DNA from: Vibrio hyugaensis | GTDB lineage: Bacteria; Pseudomonadota; Gammaproteobacteria; Enterobacterales; Vibrionaceae | DNA: 64,000 nucleotides | Direction: 5' to 3' | NCBI RefSeq assembly: GCF_002906655.1 | Contig: NZ_CP025794.1 | Location: 3,038,001-3,102,000, forward strand | Shown: in pieces, positions 39,429 to 47,969 of the stretch | Layout of the letters: each line of letters opens with the position of its first letter | Position numbering within the stretch: position 1 is the stretch's first letter | Made by a program: the position numbers and the translations under genes | Notes under the pieces: model-generated | Database searches by the model: none | What the model was told of the DNA's origin: nothing | Seen by the model: only the letters and a program-made list of their open reading frames with translations

Positions 39429-40187
39429 TTAAAATTCGTTCTTCCACTCACGTAAAGCTGTAAAAACCGAGCATGGGTCGCTATTTTGGATACGGTTTGT
39501 TACAGATTTTATGACCTCTGCGTTCGTTGCACGCAGGAATGGGTTAATTAACTTCTCTTTGCGTAACGTCGTAGGAAGGGTAGGAATATTTAATCCGCGT
39601 AGACGGTTTACATCATCACGGTACTGACGCAAATGTTCATTGTCCGGCTCAACCGCCAGTGCAAATGCTACATTACTTGCCGTGTATTCATGTGCGCAGA
39701 ACACTTCTGTCTCTTCCGGCAGTTTCATTATTTTGCTTAGTGACTCAAACATCTGCTCTGGTGTGCCTTCAAAGATTCGGCCACAACCCGCCGAGAACAA
39801 CACGTCACCACAGAACAACTTACCGTCACCAACATAGCCAATGTGACCTAATGTGTGGCCAGGCAGCCCCAGTACCATGAAGATTTCGCCAAACAGTTCT
39901 AGCTTGTCACCTTCTTCCATTGCGTTGGTTAAGGTTGGGATTGGCTCTGCTTTCGGACCAACCACTGCAACATGAGGAAACGCATGAACTAAATCTGGAA
40001 CGCCACCAATGTGATCGTTGTGGTGGTGTGTAATTAAGATCGCTTCTAAAGTTAACTCGTTAGCCTGCAAATATTCCAACACTGGCTTAGCATCGCCCGG
40101 ATCAACCACGGCGCATCGCTTATCGCTATTTTGAATCAGCCAGATGTAATTATCATTAAATGCGGGTATGCTTTTGATCTCTAACAC
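39429..40187 (-). CDS. gloB: Hydroxyacylglutathione hydrolase (glyoxalase II)
   Basis: 252 residues, metallo-beta-lactamase fold. [10 protein letters not shown] (residues 53-62) holds zinc ligands, [10 protein letters not shown] and [11 protein letters not shown] the others, and the C-terminal substrate part ends at [11 protein letters not shown]. It hydrolyses S-lactoylglutathione to lactate in methylglyoxal detoxification. Divergent from the methyltransferase gene, with 36 bases between the starts, so the two share a promoter region. Same neighbours as in E. coli (mltD, gloB, yafS, rnhA, dnaQ). Confidence 0.96.
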   Translation of the reverse strand: MLEIKSIPAFNDNYIWLIQNSDKRCAVVDPGDAKPVLEYLQANELTLEAILITHHHNDHIGGVPDLVHAFPHVAVVGPKAEPIPTLTNAMEEGDKLELFGEIFMVLGLPGHTLGHIGYVGDGKLFCGDVLFSAGCGRIFEGTPEQMFESLSKIMKLPEETEVFCAHEYTASNVAFALAVEPDNEHLRQYRDDVNRLRGLNIPTLPTTLRKEKLINPFLRATNAEVIKSVTNRIQNSDPCSVFTALREWKNEF

Positions 40188-40223
40188 GTTCGTTCTCCGT
40201 CACCCTTTTAAGTCAGGTGGTTA

Positions 40224-40979
40224 ATGAAACCAGCACTCAGCAACAAAACTTTACAGCACCCGTCGACCTGGTCAGAAATGAATAACGGCCCGTGGGTACT
40301 TGAGTCAATCCAAACCCGACTCGACGAGTGGTGTCCGAAATTGTTCGGTTACCACATGCTTAAATTGGGCGGGTTGAGCTGTGAGCTAACCAGCTGTAGT
40401 TGTAACATTCAACACCAAGTCAACGTAGATATCCAGAACCCGTTGCATAATGTCATTGCAGATGGTTACGAATTACCCTTTTTAGAGAAAAGCTTTGATG
40501 TTGCGGTCCTCGCCCATCAGCTTGACTATGCAAGTGATCCCCATCGATTGCTGCGAGAAGTCGATCGCGTCATGATGGACGACGGTTATCTTATTATTAC
40601 GGGATTCAACCCCATCAGTTTCACTGGACTTGCGAGTTTGTTGCCTTGGCGCAGAAATAATTTGCCTTGGAGTGGACGAATGTTCACAGCGAACCGGATT
40701 AAAGACTGGTTAGGGGTATTGAACTATCAGGTGATTCATTGCGAACGTTATGCTCTGTTTCCGATGACACGTTACAAAACCATGTGGACATGGTTGGAAA
40801 ACAGCTTGGGGGATTGGGCATCGCCGGCGGGGAGTTTGTACTACATCGTCGCTCGCAAGCGAACTTACCCTCTCAAACCTATCAAGCCACATTGGCGCTT
40901 GAAGAGAAAGTTAACACCACTGGGCGTGATGAACAGAGAGGGCAGTGCGTTAGAAAAGGTATCAAGCAGTAAAAACTAA
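40224..40979 (+). CDS. Class I SAM-dependent methyltransferase (YafS-like)
   Basis: 251 residues. [41 protein letters not shown] and [11 protein letters not shown] are the methyltransferase fold motifs after motif I; the N-terminal glycine-rich motif I ([14 protein letters not shown]) is weak. It matches YafS by position and content, a protein of unknown substrate. Start ATG 40224. Its stop codon overlaps that of rnhA, on the opposite strand, by two bases. Confidence 0.78.
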   Translation: MKPALSNKTLQHPSTWSEMNNGPWVLESIQTRLDEWCPKLFGYHMLKLGGLSCELTSCSCNIQHQVNVDIQNPLHNVIADGYELPFLEKSFDVAVLAHQLDYASDPHRLLREVDRVMMDDGYLIITGFNPISFTGLASLLPWRRNNLPWSGRMFTANRIKDWLGVLNYQVIHCERYALFPMTRYKTMWTWLENSLGDWASPAGSLYYIVARKRTYPLKPIKPHWRLKRKLTPLGVMNREGSALEKVSSSKN

Positions 40980-41440
40980 GACGCTTGGTAACCGGTATCT
41001 TCTTCGGTTGGGTTTTCTGCGGCTATGCGTGCTAATTCATCACACATTTCGTTTTCACGATGACCCGCGTGGCCTTTAACCCAGCGCCAATCCACTTGGT
41101 GGCGAGCAGTCTCTTTATCCAATGCCTGCCATAAATCGGCATTTTTCACAGGTTTTTTATCTGACGTTTTCCAACCGCGTTTCTTCCAGTTGTGGATCCA
41201 TTGCGTAATGCCTTGGCGCACGTACTGACTATCGGTAGTCAACGTCACTTGGCACGGCTCTTTTAGCGTTTGTAACGCCACAACAGCGGCCAACATTTCC
41301 ATACGGTTGTTTGTGGTGAGCGTGTAGCCTTTGGCGAGAGTCTTTTCTGTTTGCTTATAACGCAAGACAATGCCGTAACCGCCAGGGCCTGGATTTCCTA
41401 AACAAGATCCGTCTGTGAAAATCTCAACGTGTTTGGTCAT
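40976..41440 (-). CDS. rnhA: Ribonuclease HI
   Basis: 154 residues. It cuts RNA in RNA-DNA hybrids. [21 protein letters not shown] contains the first carboxylate Asp10 and NRMEMLAA Glu48; [11 protein letters not shown] holds Asp70, and [12 protein letters not shown] includes the C-terminal aspartate. I set the start at 41440 rather than 41557 because the extra 39 residues are low-quality and overlap the dnaQ promoter region. It is divergent from dnaQ with 58 bases between starts, the classic rnhA-dnaQ overlap control region of E. coli. Confidence 0.96.
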   Translation of the reverse strand: MTKHVEIFTDGSCLGNPGPGGYGIVLRYKQTEKTLAKGYTLTTNNRMEMLAAVVALQTLKEPCQVTLTTDSQYVRQGITQWIHNWKKRGWKTSDKKPVKNADLWQALDKETARHQVDWRWVKGHAGHRENEMCDELARIAAENPTEEDTGYQAS

Positions 41441-41498
41441 ATTTTTGGTACTATTAGCCGAAACATTTAATAAAGCATAGTCTGACACACATAACCTT

Positions 41499-42215
41499 AT
41501 GAATACCAGCAGCAATTCTGAACATAATCGTATTGTCGTTCTCGATACCGAAACCACGGGTATGAACCTAGAAGGTGGTCCTCACTACATGGGTCATCGC
41601 ATCATCGAAATTGGTGCCGTGGAGATCATCAACCGTAAGCTGACTGGTCGTCACTTTCACGTTTACCTAAAACCTGACCGTGAAATCCAACCAGACGCGA
41701 TTGAAGTCCACGGTATTACCGATGACTTCTTGGTCGACAAGCCAGATTACTCAGCCGTACACCAAGAGTTTCTCGACTTTATCAAAGGTGCCGAGTTGGT
41801 TGCCCACAACGCGCCCTTCGATACCGGCTTCATGGATTATGAGTTTGAAATGCTCAATCCAAGCATTGGTAAGACGGATGACTACTGTAAGGTGACCGAT
41901 ACCCTTGCCATGGCGAAGAAAATCTTCCCGGGCAAGCGAAACAACCTCGACGTCTTGTGTGAACGTTACGGCATTGATAACTCACACCGTACTCTCCACG
42001 GGGCATTGCTCGATGCGGAGATTCTAGCTGACGTTTACCTCCTAATGACGGGTGGTCAAACGAGTCTAGAATTCAACGCCAACAAAAAAGACGGTGAAGC
42101 GGAAGGCATTCGTCGTGTTGAAGGAAGAAAAGCGCTAAAGGTTTTGCGTGCAACTGCCGATGAAGTAGAAGCACACCAGAAAAGACTCGAACTGGTGAAC
42201 GACAGTATTTGGTAG
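41499..42215 (+). CDS. dnaQ: DNA polymerase III epsilon subunit (3'-5' exonuclease)
   Basis: 238 residues, DEDDh proofreading exonuclease. [11 protein letters not shown] gives Asp16 and Glu18; [12 protein letters not shown] and [19 protein letters not shown] complete the catalytic set, and the C-terminal region binds alpha. It proofreads for DnaE, encoded at 29-32.5 kb. No tRNA gene follows it, unlike E. coli where aspV does. Confidence 0.97.
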   Translation: MNTSSNSEHNRIVVLDTETTGMNLEGGPHYMGHRIIEIGAVEIINRKLTGRHFHVYLKPDREIQPDAIEVHGITDDFLVDKPDYSAVHQEFLDFIKGAELVAHNAPFDTGFMDYEFEMLNPSIGKTDDYCKVTDTLAMAKKIFPGKRNNLDVLCERYGIDNSHRTLHGALLDAEILADVYLLMTGGQTSLEFNANKKDGEAEGIRRVEGRKALKVLRATADEVEAHQKRLELVNDSIW

Positions 42216-42230
42216 TTAATAGGAGAGACT

Positions 42231-43481
42231 ATGTTGAGGGCTTTGTCAGTCGCTATTTTAGCGTTCTGGAGTTGTTTCGCGTTTTCTGCGAGCGAGTCCG
42301 CCATGTCTTTGTTAGATAACCGCTTTCGTGTCGATCCCACCATCGAACAGATTACTTTTTTGGTTTATCGTGAACAGAGCTCTCAGCCCGTCGTCCTTGT
42401 CCGCCCCGATGGTAAAAAATATTACGCTTGGGGCACCTACGACAACGTTCGTTGGTATCAAGAATCTTCCCTCGACATCATCTCGATAGATAAACCCATG
42501 CCGGGTCCGTGGCAGGCCGTCGGCAAAGTTACCCCGAAAAACAACATCCGTCTGATTTCGCACCTCAAGCTCAGCACCGATGTGTTTCCAAACCGCCTTT
42601 ACAATAGCGAAGCTCTAAAATTTACCGCACGTTTGACCTCAGACGATAAGCCACTTGCTCTGCGTGATTTTTTAGACCGCGTAAACCTGCGTGTGACTTT
42701 TGCTAAGTTTGTTGAGAACGAAGACGAACTGATCAAAGAAGCGCGCCCTGTACCAATGGTGATTGGCGAATTTGCCGATGATGGCCGAGACCTAGATGAA
42801 AAAGCAGGCGACGGTGTGTTTACCGTTCAACTGCCGATTGATGTCGAACCGGGTAAATACCGCGCGCGCATTACTTCTGGCAACGGCGTGTTCCTACGAG
42901 CACAAGAGCAAGTCGTACTGGTGTACCCATCGCCAATTACGCGCACCTTTATTCAAGCTCGTCATGCAGACCAACCTCATCAGCTGGTGGTCAGTGGTGA
43001 GCAAGGCATGATCACGCCAGGATCCATTGCAGTGAACGTTGAGCAAGAAGCACCAGACGGCTTTATCAGTTACAGCCAAGGTCAGGTGTCGGCTGATGGC
43101 TCTAAAACCACATTGAAGATGGATAACGATTCTGAACTTGGCAAATACTCATGGCACGGTGAAGTCTTTGCTACCGACCTATCTACCAAGCGCTCATTGG
43201 TGTTCCCAATTAAAGAGCAGACGTTCAGTGTGGTCGACGAAGTAGATCTAGAAGCCGCACGTCTTGCTAAAGAAGCAGAGCTTGCCGAGCAACGCCGCAT
43301 CGAAATGGAAAAGCGCATCATCGCCGAGCGCGAAGCCGAACGAAAGCGCAGCATGATCATCATTGCCATTGGCAACGTGATTGCTTTGATTCTGGTGATT
43401 CTATTCTGGATCATCTGGAGCAAGCTCAAGGCCAAACGTCAAGCCATGCCAGAGATGCAGTTGGAAGTGCCTAAGAAGTAG
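42231..43481 (+). CDS. TIGR03503-family membrane-anchored protein
   Basis: 416 residues. A signal peptide (RALSVAILAFWSCFAFSASE) is followed by a beta-rich extracytoplasmic region (about 30-330), including GEFADDGRDLDEKAGDGVFTVQLPIDVEPGKYRARI. Near the end comes a charged helix (LAKEAELAEQRRIEMEKRIIAEREAERKR, shown in pieces) and a C-terminal transmembrane segment (about 373-395). The layout matches TIGR03503, conserved in Vibrio and Shewanella near dnaQ. Function unknown. It starts 15 bases after dnaQ and is probably co-transcribed with it; a terminator follows. Confidence 0.82.
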   Translation: MLRALSVAILAFWSCFAFSASESAMSLLDNRFRVDPTIEQITFLVYREQSSQPVVLVRPDGKKYYAWGTYDNVRWYQESSLDIISIDKPMPGPWQAVGKVTPKNNIRLISHLKLSTDVFPNRLYNSEALKFTARLTSDDKPLALRDFLDRVNLRVTFAKFVENEDELIKEARPVPMVIGEFADDGRDLDEKAGDGVFTVQLPIDVEPGKYRARITSGNGVFLRAQEQVVLVYPSPITRTFIQARHADQPHQLVVSGEQGMITPGSIAVNVEQEAPDGFISYSQGQVSADGSKTTLKMDNDSELGKYSWHGEVFATDLSTKRSLVFPIKEQTFSVVDEVDLEAARLAKEAELAEQRRIEMEKRIIAEREAERKRSMIIIAIGNVIALILVILFWIIWSKLKAKRQAMPEMQLEVPKK

Positions 43482-43503
43482 GGCGCAAGAATTTAGATTA
43501 TAG

Positions 43504-43530
43504 AACGGAGCCGCTTGGCTCCGTTTTTTT
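43504..43530 (+). terminator. Terminator after the TIGR03503 gene (left boundary of accessory module)
   Basis: AACGGAGCC, loop GCTT, GGCTCCGTT, then five further T. Confidence 0.93.
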
Positions 43531-43615
43531 GATCTGTACGTTATAAAAATATGCAACTGGTTGTTTTTTGATATTTTTGACCATATTTATTATGTGGAAT
43601 AGGCTTGTAAATTAA

Positions 43616-43635
43616 AGTTCCCATTTGTGGAACTT
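43616..43635. promoter_or_regulatory. Operator 1 of the toxin-antitoxin operon
   Basis: AGTTCCCATTTGTGGAACTT: inverted arms AGTTCC and GGAACT. It matches operator 2 at 16 of 20 positions, and ends just before the -35. HigA-type antitoxins repress their own promoter through such palindromes. Confidence 0.8.
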
Positions 43636-43636
43636 T

Positions 43637-43665
43637 TTGTTGATGTTTTTTGTTTGTGGTATAGA
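43637..43665 (+). promoter_or_regulatory. Promoter of the higB-like / higA-ImmA / beta operon
   Basis: TTGTTG (43637-43642), 17-base spacer, TATAGA (43660-43665) with TGG just before it (extended -10). The predicted start falls inside operator 2, so both operators bracket the promoter. Confidence 0.7.
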
Positions 43666-43667
43666 AT

Positions 43668-43687
43668 AATTCCCAATTGGAGAACTT
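43668..43687. promoter_or_regulatory. Operator 2 of the toxin-antitoxin operon
   Basis: AATTCCCAATTGGAGAACTT, 16 of 20 identical to operator 1, with centres 52 bases apart (about five helical turns). It also includes the GGAG ribosome site of the toxin gene. Confidence 0.8.
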
Positions 43688-43689
43688 TG

Positions 43690-43953
43690 ATGCGTTTAAT
43701 TGGATTAGAACGACTGGGCGGAATTATAAGCGTCGACAGCGATACCAACATTTGGGTTTCTGCGTGGGTTGCAGAAGTAAGTAATGCCAATTGGAGAAGT
43801 GGTATTGAATTAGTTGACGCTTTTCCCAGGGTGAAGTGCCTAGATGAAACTTCTTATGAATTTCCGGTTTGCGGTAGTGACAATCTAAACATCAAAGTCA
43901 CTTTTTGCTTTAACAGAGGCATTGCTGTGATACGTGAAGTGATGAATAAATGA
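43690..43953 (+). CDS. HigB-like (RelE superfamily) type II toxin
   Basis: 87 residues beginning MRLIGLERLGGIISVDSDT. NANWRSGIELVDAFPRVK followed by VCGSDNLNIKVTFCFNRGIAVIREV matches the HigB pattern (a tryptophan and paired strands of a ribosome-dependent mRNA interferase). It is shorter than classic HigB at the C-terminus and lacks the THAEYD-like end, so activity is not certain. ATG 43690 has GGAG seven bases before; the longer reading frame to 43627 begins inside operator 1. The stop overlaps the next ATG (ATGA). Base composition and codon use are AT-richer than in flanking core genes. Confidence 0.75.
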   Translation: MRLIGLERLGGIISVDSDTNIWVSAWVAEVSNANWRSGIELVDAFPRVKCLDETSYEFPVCGSDNLNIKVTFCFNRGIAVIREVMNK

Positions 43954-45176
43954 GTAACCAACAACCTAGAGTTATTAGAACTCAAGAGCAATATCGCGAA
44001 TATCTACTTCAAGTCGAAGAATTGATTGTTCAGAAATTAGCTCCGGGTTCAGAAGAAGCTGAGCGTTTAGAGTTGCTAACAATTCTTATAGAGAATTACG
44101 AACGCTCTCACTATGTGATAGAGCCGATAGACCCTATAGAGGCTATTAAGTTTAGGATGGCTGAAAAGGGATTAAAGCAAGTTGATTTAGCTCCCTATTT
44201 TGGAACGAAAAGTCGAGTTTCTGAGGTGCTATCCGGGAAGCGTCCATTAACCGTTCCAATGATCAAAGCATTATCGGTTGGACTGGGTATTGCTCCCCAA
44301 ACTTTATTAGGACTTGAAAGTGAGTCTGACTATACGAGCACTTCAAACAAGCCAGAGGTCAACTGGTCGAAGTTCCCAATAAAGGAAATGCTTTCAAGAG
44401 GTTGGATTGAGAAGGTTAGCTCAAAGGCTAAGCAAACCGTTGAAGAGCAAGTTAAAGACTTTATTGGAAGTCTTGGAGGCACTACGGCATCAGCGTCTTT
44501 TAAAAGGACACTTTCAGGAGACGCTTATTCGCCACTAAGTCATTATAAACTCTATGCATGGGTAGCTCGTGTCATTCAAAAGGCTAGAAACAAAAAACTC
44601 GAGAATACTTTTGATGAGGGTGTGCTAGGCAAAGATTTTCTTAAGGATCTAGCTCAACTAAGTTGGTCTGAATATGGTCCTCTTTTAGCTGTCGAGTATT
44701 TAGAGAAACATGGTATTTGCGTTGTAATAGAGCCAGCCTTGAAAGGCACGTCTGTTGATGGCGCTGCTATGAAAGATATCGATGGTAAACCAATTATTGG
44801 CTTGTCTTTAAGGCAGGATCGCCTCGATAACTTCTGGTTTACCTTACTCCACGAGGTGGTTCATATCTGGAAGCATGCAGACTTAAACAAGACCTTTGTA
44901 GATGACATTGAAAATCACAGAGATAGCAAAGATAAGTTTGAAGCAGAGGCAAATCGGATCGCAAGAGATACTTTCATACCTCGAATGGTTTGGAAGCGTA
45001 GCGAAGCATATTTAAATCCCAGCCGGGATTCGATAGATAGTTTGTCCCGAGAGTTAAACATACATCCGGCTATCATTGCTGGAAGGTTAAGACGCGAATC
45101 GGGGAAATATAATCAGTATTCAGATTTGATTGGTCAAGGAGATGTCAGAAAGCACTTTCCTTGTAAGCATTGGTAA
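43950..45176 (+). CDS. HigA-type antitoxin fused to ImmA/IrrE metallopeptidase
   Basis: 408 residues. The N-terminal part (about 40-122) matches HigA-type antitoxins (COG5499): NYERSHYVIEPIDPIEAIKF, then LKQVDLAPYFGTKSRVSEVL and SGKRPLTVPMIKALSVGLGI, including a helix-turn-helix. A linker follows. The C-terminal ImmA/IrrE domain has HEVVH at residues 301-305 and FEAEANRIARD, whose glutamate (331 or 333) is the likely third zinc ligand. Such proteases cut HTH repressors in known phage and conjugative-element systems. Here repressor and protease are one chain, so derepression may be self-cleavage triggered by a signal. ATGA overlap with the toxin gene; 11 bases before the beta-type gene. Confidence 0.85.
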   Translation: MSNQQPRVIRTQEQYREYLLQVEELIVQKLAPGSEEAERLELLTILIENYERSHYVIEPIDPIEAIKFRMAEKGLKQVDLAPYFGTKSRVSEVLSGKRPLTVPMIKALSVGLGIAPQTLLGLESESDYTSTSNKPEVNWSKFPIKEMLSRGWIEKVSSKAKQTVEEQVKDFIGSLGGTTASASFKRTLSGDAYSPLSHYKLYAWVARVIQKARNKKLENTFDEGVLGKDFLKDLAQLSWSEYGPLLAVEYLEKHGICVVIEPALKGTSVDGAAMKDIDGKPIIGLSLRQDRLDNFWFTLLHEVVHIWKHADLNKTFVDDIENHRDSKDKFEAEANRIARDTFIPRMVWKRSEAYLNPSRDSIDSLSRELNIHPAIIAGRLRRESGKYNQYSDLIGQGDVRKHFPCKHW

Positions 45177-45187
45177 GTGAGGTAAGA

Positions 45188-46351
45188 ATGACCCCTAAGT
45201 ATGTACCTATTTTAAAGGCAAAAAAAGGCGAGTTTGAAGCGTATCAAAACTTGTCTAGAGCCGTTCAGCTTAACACTCTTCCTATTTTTGAGCTCCCACA
45301 ACTCACTAGTAAGATGTTGGAGAATAAAACTTATTCTGCTCTTGTAAGTCCATACGATTACTTTGTTGGAAAGTGCGCGAAAGAGCTTAGCTCATCTTTG
45401 GGGGTTCCTACATTGGGAGTAGACATACATGCTTGGGCTCCTAATTCGACCGTAGAATCAGGTGAACACGTACTTTCAAAGTATGTTAGTGCACTAACTG
45501 CATATGGTTGTGACGCGATTCCGGTAATTGGTTACGATCGGTGGGAAGACGAAGAGTACGCAACAGTACTAAAATTGCTTGCTCAGTCAAAAGACAGATT
45601 TATACTTCGATTAGATTCGTTTGCATTCGAAGATATGATCGAAGGAGATGTCTTTTTCGATACCCTAGAAGATATTGTGTCCTCAATGGACCTAGATACA
45701 AGTAAGTGTTCAGTTCTACTCGATTTTGGGGATGTGACTAAAACATCTATTGTTGAAATAGAGGAACAAGTTACGACTGCATTAGCATTGTTACGTGATT
45801 ATAAGTTTATGTTTACGTCTCTTGCGGGCTGTTCTGTCACGACTGATATAAATGGCATGGTTCCGAGCATCAATTCAACAGGCATAGTTGTCCGCAAAGA
45901 ATTTAAGGCTTGGAAGGCGGTCAAGACTTTTGCACCCAATACGAATTTTGTTTTTGGTGATTATGGTATTGCTAACCCAAATGTTGCAGATGGCATTGTT
46001 GCTCCCGATGCCAATGGAAAAATTAGATATACCATCGCAGACAGCTTTTTTGTAGTTCGTGGATATTCTCGAAGACAAGGGGAAAAAGGCGCACAAATGC
46101 ATGGCTTGTGTGAGACTTTGGTTAACTCTGGCTATTATCTTGGCCCTGAATTTAGCTGGGGAGACAGTATGATACATAAATGTTCTCAGCATGGAACTAT
46201 CGGAAAGAAAGTGTTTGTGGGAAGTACTACCAATTGGGTATCAATAGACACCACACATCATATGACTTTTGTAAACAGTGAGATTCTAGAGTTCGAGAGA
46301 AAGGCTGCTACAAAGAAAGCGTTCGATTTTGAAGTCGTTACACGACGTTAG
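45188..46351 (+). CDS. Beta-family protein (third gene of the TA-like operon)
   Basis: 387 residues. I recognise it as a member of the Beta-protein family (named for a phage T4 protein; function unknown). It starts KYVPILKAKKGEFEAYQNLS, has PIFELPQ, ILRLDSFAF and LLDFGDV strands suggesting a TIM-barrel-like fold, and ends with WVSIDTTHHMTFVN, a histidine-rich C-terminal motif of the family. The ATG at 45188 follows GAGG by five bases; a TTG at 45170 overlaps the previous gene. It is the last gene before a terminator. Its constant company with ImmA/IrrE proteins in my recollection suggests a shared defence role, which is inference. Confidence 0.75.
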   Translation: MTPKYVPILKAKKGEFEAYQNLSRAVQLNTLPIFELPQLTSKMLENKTYSALVSPYDYFVGKCAKELSSSLGVPTLGVDIHAWAPNSTVESGEHVLSKYVSALTAYGCDAIPVIGYDRWEDEEYATVLKLLAQSKDRFILRLDSFAFEDMIEGDVFFDTLEDIVSSMDLDTSKCSVLLDFGDVTKTSIVEIEEQVTTALALLRDYKFMFTSLAGCSVTTDINGMVPSINSTGIVVRKEFKAWKAVKTFAPNTNFVFGDYGIANPNVADGIVAPDANGKIRYTIADSFFVVRGYSRRQGEKGAQMHGLCETLVNSGYYLGPEFSWGDSMIHKCSQHGTIGKKVFVGSTTNWVSIDTTHHMTFVNSEILEFERKAATKKAFDFEVVTRR

Positions 46352-46374
46352 TGTTGTTCGACATCTGAGCTAAG

Positions 46375-46397
46375 AAAGGAGCAATCGCTCCTTTTTT
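46375..46397 (+). terminator. Terminator after the beta-family gene (right boundary of accessory module)
   Basis: AAAGGAGC, loop AATC, GCTCCTTT, then further T. Confidence 0.92.
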
Positions 46398-46454
46398 TAT
46401 TGCGATACCAAAAGTAACTCAACATCTCAAGTGAGGTGACTAGGAGGTCTCTGA

Positions 46455-46847
46455 ATGAAGTACAAAAAGCGTCAGGCATACAAATACAACCTTCATTCCG
46501 AAGAACAGATTGAAACCGGTATTACCCTCGCGCAGCCTTTCGATAGTCCGTTTCTGAGTCTATCTAAGCAAGGTTTGCTGACGATTAAGAAAGGTTACTC
46601 ATGGGATGGGGCGAGTGGCCCAGCGATTGATACCAAGAACATCCTCAAAGCGTCTTTGGTGCATGATGCGTTGTATCAGCTAATGAGGGAGGAAGTATTA
46701 CCGCAAAGCAGTCGAGAGCAAGCGGATAGGCTTCTACGTCAAATATGTCTCGAACACGGCATGTCGAACTTTAGGGCGACGTACATCTACTACGGAGTAA
46801 GAGTATTTGGCGGATGTTTTTCCAAACCGGATCTGTTATCTGCCTGA
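46455..46847 (+). CDS. DUF1353 family protein (phage-associated family)
   Basis: 130 residues. SKQGLLTIKKGYSWDGASGPAIDTKNILKASLVHDALYQLMRE, with the paired WDGAS and HDALY motifs, is DUF1353, a family common in phage genomes and as a solitary gene in Vibrio. Function unknown; some relatives neighbour lysis or tail genes. TAGGAGGT ahead of the ATG is a strong ribosome site. No other phage gene is near, so it is a fixed solitary gene or a remnant. Confidence 0.8.
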   Translation: MKYKKRQAYKYNLHSEEQIETGITLAQPFDSPFLSLSKQGLLTIKKGYSWDGASGPAIDTKNILKASLVHDALYQLMREEVLPQSSREQADRLLRQICLEHGMSNFRATYIYYGVRVFGGCFSKPDLLSA

Positions 46848-46928
46848 CGCGTATTTTTTATAAACTAACTGTTCATTTATACAGTGTTATTTTGTATGCT
46901 TCGAGTGTTTCAAAAGGAGTAATACATA

Positions 46929-47339
46929 ATGACAATAAGATATGAAGAACATCCCCCAAGCCCACAAGAGTACTGTGAGATGCGTGTAAAAGCAGGCTTA
47001 TCTCCAAAGTCTTTAAAAGCCGCAGAGATTGGCTTGCCGAACTCGCTTTATGGCGTATCCATCCGAGATGGTGAAGTGTTGATCGCAATGGGTCGAGTGG
47101 TTGGTGATGGCGCATGTAACTTTGAAATTGTGGATATCGCGGTCGATCCTAGCTATCAAGGAAAAGGCTTAGGAAGGAAAGTGATGGAATACATAGATGG
47201 CTACCTGTCGTCAGCAGCGCTAGAAGGCTCTTATGTTTCTATGATTGCGGATGAGCCAGTCTTCTATGAAAAACTTGGATACCGTTTAGTGGCACCAAAA
47301 AGTCAGGGGATGACAAAGAAGTTTAAACCACGCAAATAG
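46929..47339 (+). CDS. GNAT N-acetyltransferase
   Basis: 136 residues. NFEIVDIAVDPSYQGKGLGRKVMEYIDGYL is the complete GNAT acetyl-CoA signature (QGKGLG), followed by SYVSMIADEPVFYEKLGYRL. It resembles small GNAT enzymes of unknown substrate. AAAGGAG precedes the ATG by eleven bases. Single gene, reading the same way as its neighbours. Confidence 0.85.
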   Translation: MTIRYEEHPPSPQEYCEMRVKAGLSPKSLKAAEIGLPNSLYGVSIRDGEVLIAMGRVVGDGACNFEIVDIAVDPSYQGKGLGRKVMEYIDGYLSSAALEGSYVSMIADEPVFYEKLGYRLVAPKSQGMTKKFKPRK

Positions 47340-47600
47340 AAGCCGCGCGATACCTAAGAGTAAACCGTCATTCTAGCGAGCTCCAGCGAGACTAAGAATC
47401 TATTATCAGCGCGCTGGGGTGTTTGTTTCTTCATCCTCTACAGAGTGCTTGGCAAGCAGGCTCTAGCGCGTGCATTCAATCACCTCGCTGTTCCTTTCCG
47501 TATCTATGCTAAACTCACGCCATCAGCTATATGAATGACTTCTCATTTGTTTACCTGAGGGCAGCAATCGGGCTGCCATAATCTTATTAAAGGCATAAAA

Positions 47601-47864
47601 ATGAGCAAATTAAGTTCAGCTGAACGTAAAGCACGTGACAACGAACGTTTCTCCCAACGCGTGAGTGAGCGTCGTGAAAAAGGTGAAGATGTCGTTGCGT
47701 ACGCATTGGCGAACAAAAAGGCTGTGAAGTTCCTGACTAAGTCAGAGAAGAAAGCTTTGAACGAACGCAAAGCGACGCTTCAAGAAGAACTTAAGCTGAA
47801 AGAGCAGGAAGAACTGCGCAGAATTGAACAGTCGTTTATTGTTGAAGAAGATAGCGAACAATAA
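47601..47864 (+). CDS. Small charged hypothetical protein
   Basis: 87 residues, about half of them charged. MSKLSSAERKARDNERFSQRVSERREKGEDVVAYALANKKAVKF (in part) is followed by a Lys/Glu-rich helix (KSEKKALNERKATLQEELKL) and an acidic end (VEEDSEQ). I do not recognise the family. AAAGGC precedes the ATG, and a strong terminator follows, supporting a real gene. A small hairpin (GGCAGC and GCTGCC, 47560-47577) lies in its leader. It could be a nucleic acid-binding or chaperone-like helical protein. Confidence 0.6.
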   Translation: MSKLSSAERKARDNERFSQRVSERREKGEDVVAYALANKKAVKFLTKSEKKALNERKATLQEELKLKEQEELRRIEQSFIVEEDSEQ

Positions 47865-47910
47865 ACGCTTCTTTGCTAACGCCGTGTTGTGCGTAGCAGA
47901 GATTCAATAA

Positions 47911-47936
47911 AAAACGGGAGCCTCGGCTCCCGTTTT
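47911..47936. terminator. Bidirectional terminator before fadE
   Basis: AAAACGGGAGCC, loop TC, GGCTCCCGTTTT; T runs on both strands serve both convergent genes. Confidence 0.93.
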
Positions 47937-47969
47937 GCTTTCTTATTTATCGTTTAAGCCATCATTCGC

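Noticed and set aside
42216..42230. tRNA-Asp gene after dnaQ as in E. coli
   Set aside because: Only 15 bases separate dnaQ and the next gene; no tRNA-like cloverleaf is present.
43627..43953. Longer version of the toxin starting at 43627
   Set aside because: The extra codons start inside operator 1 and before the predicted promoter; GGAG precedes the ATG at 43690.
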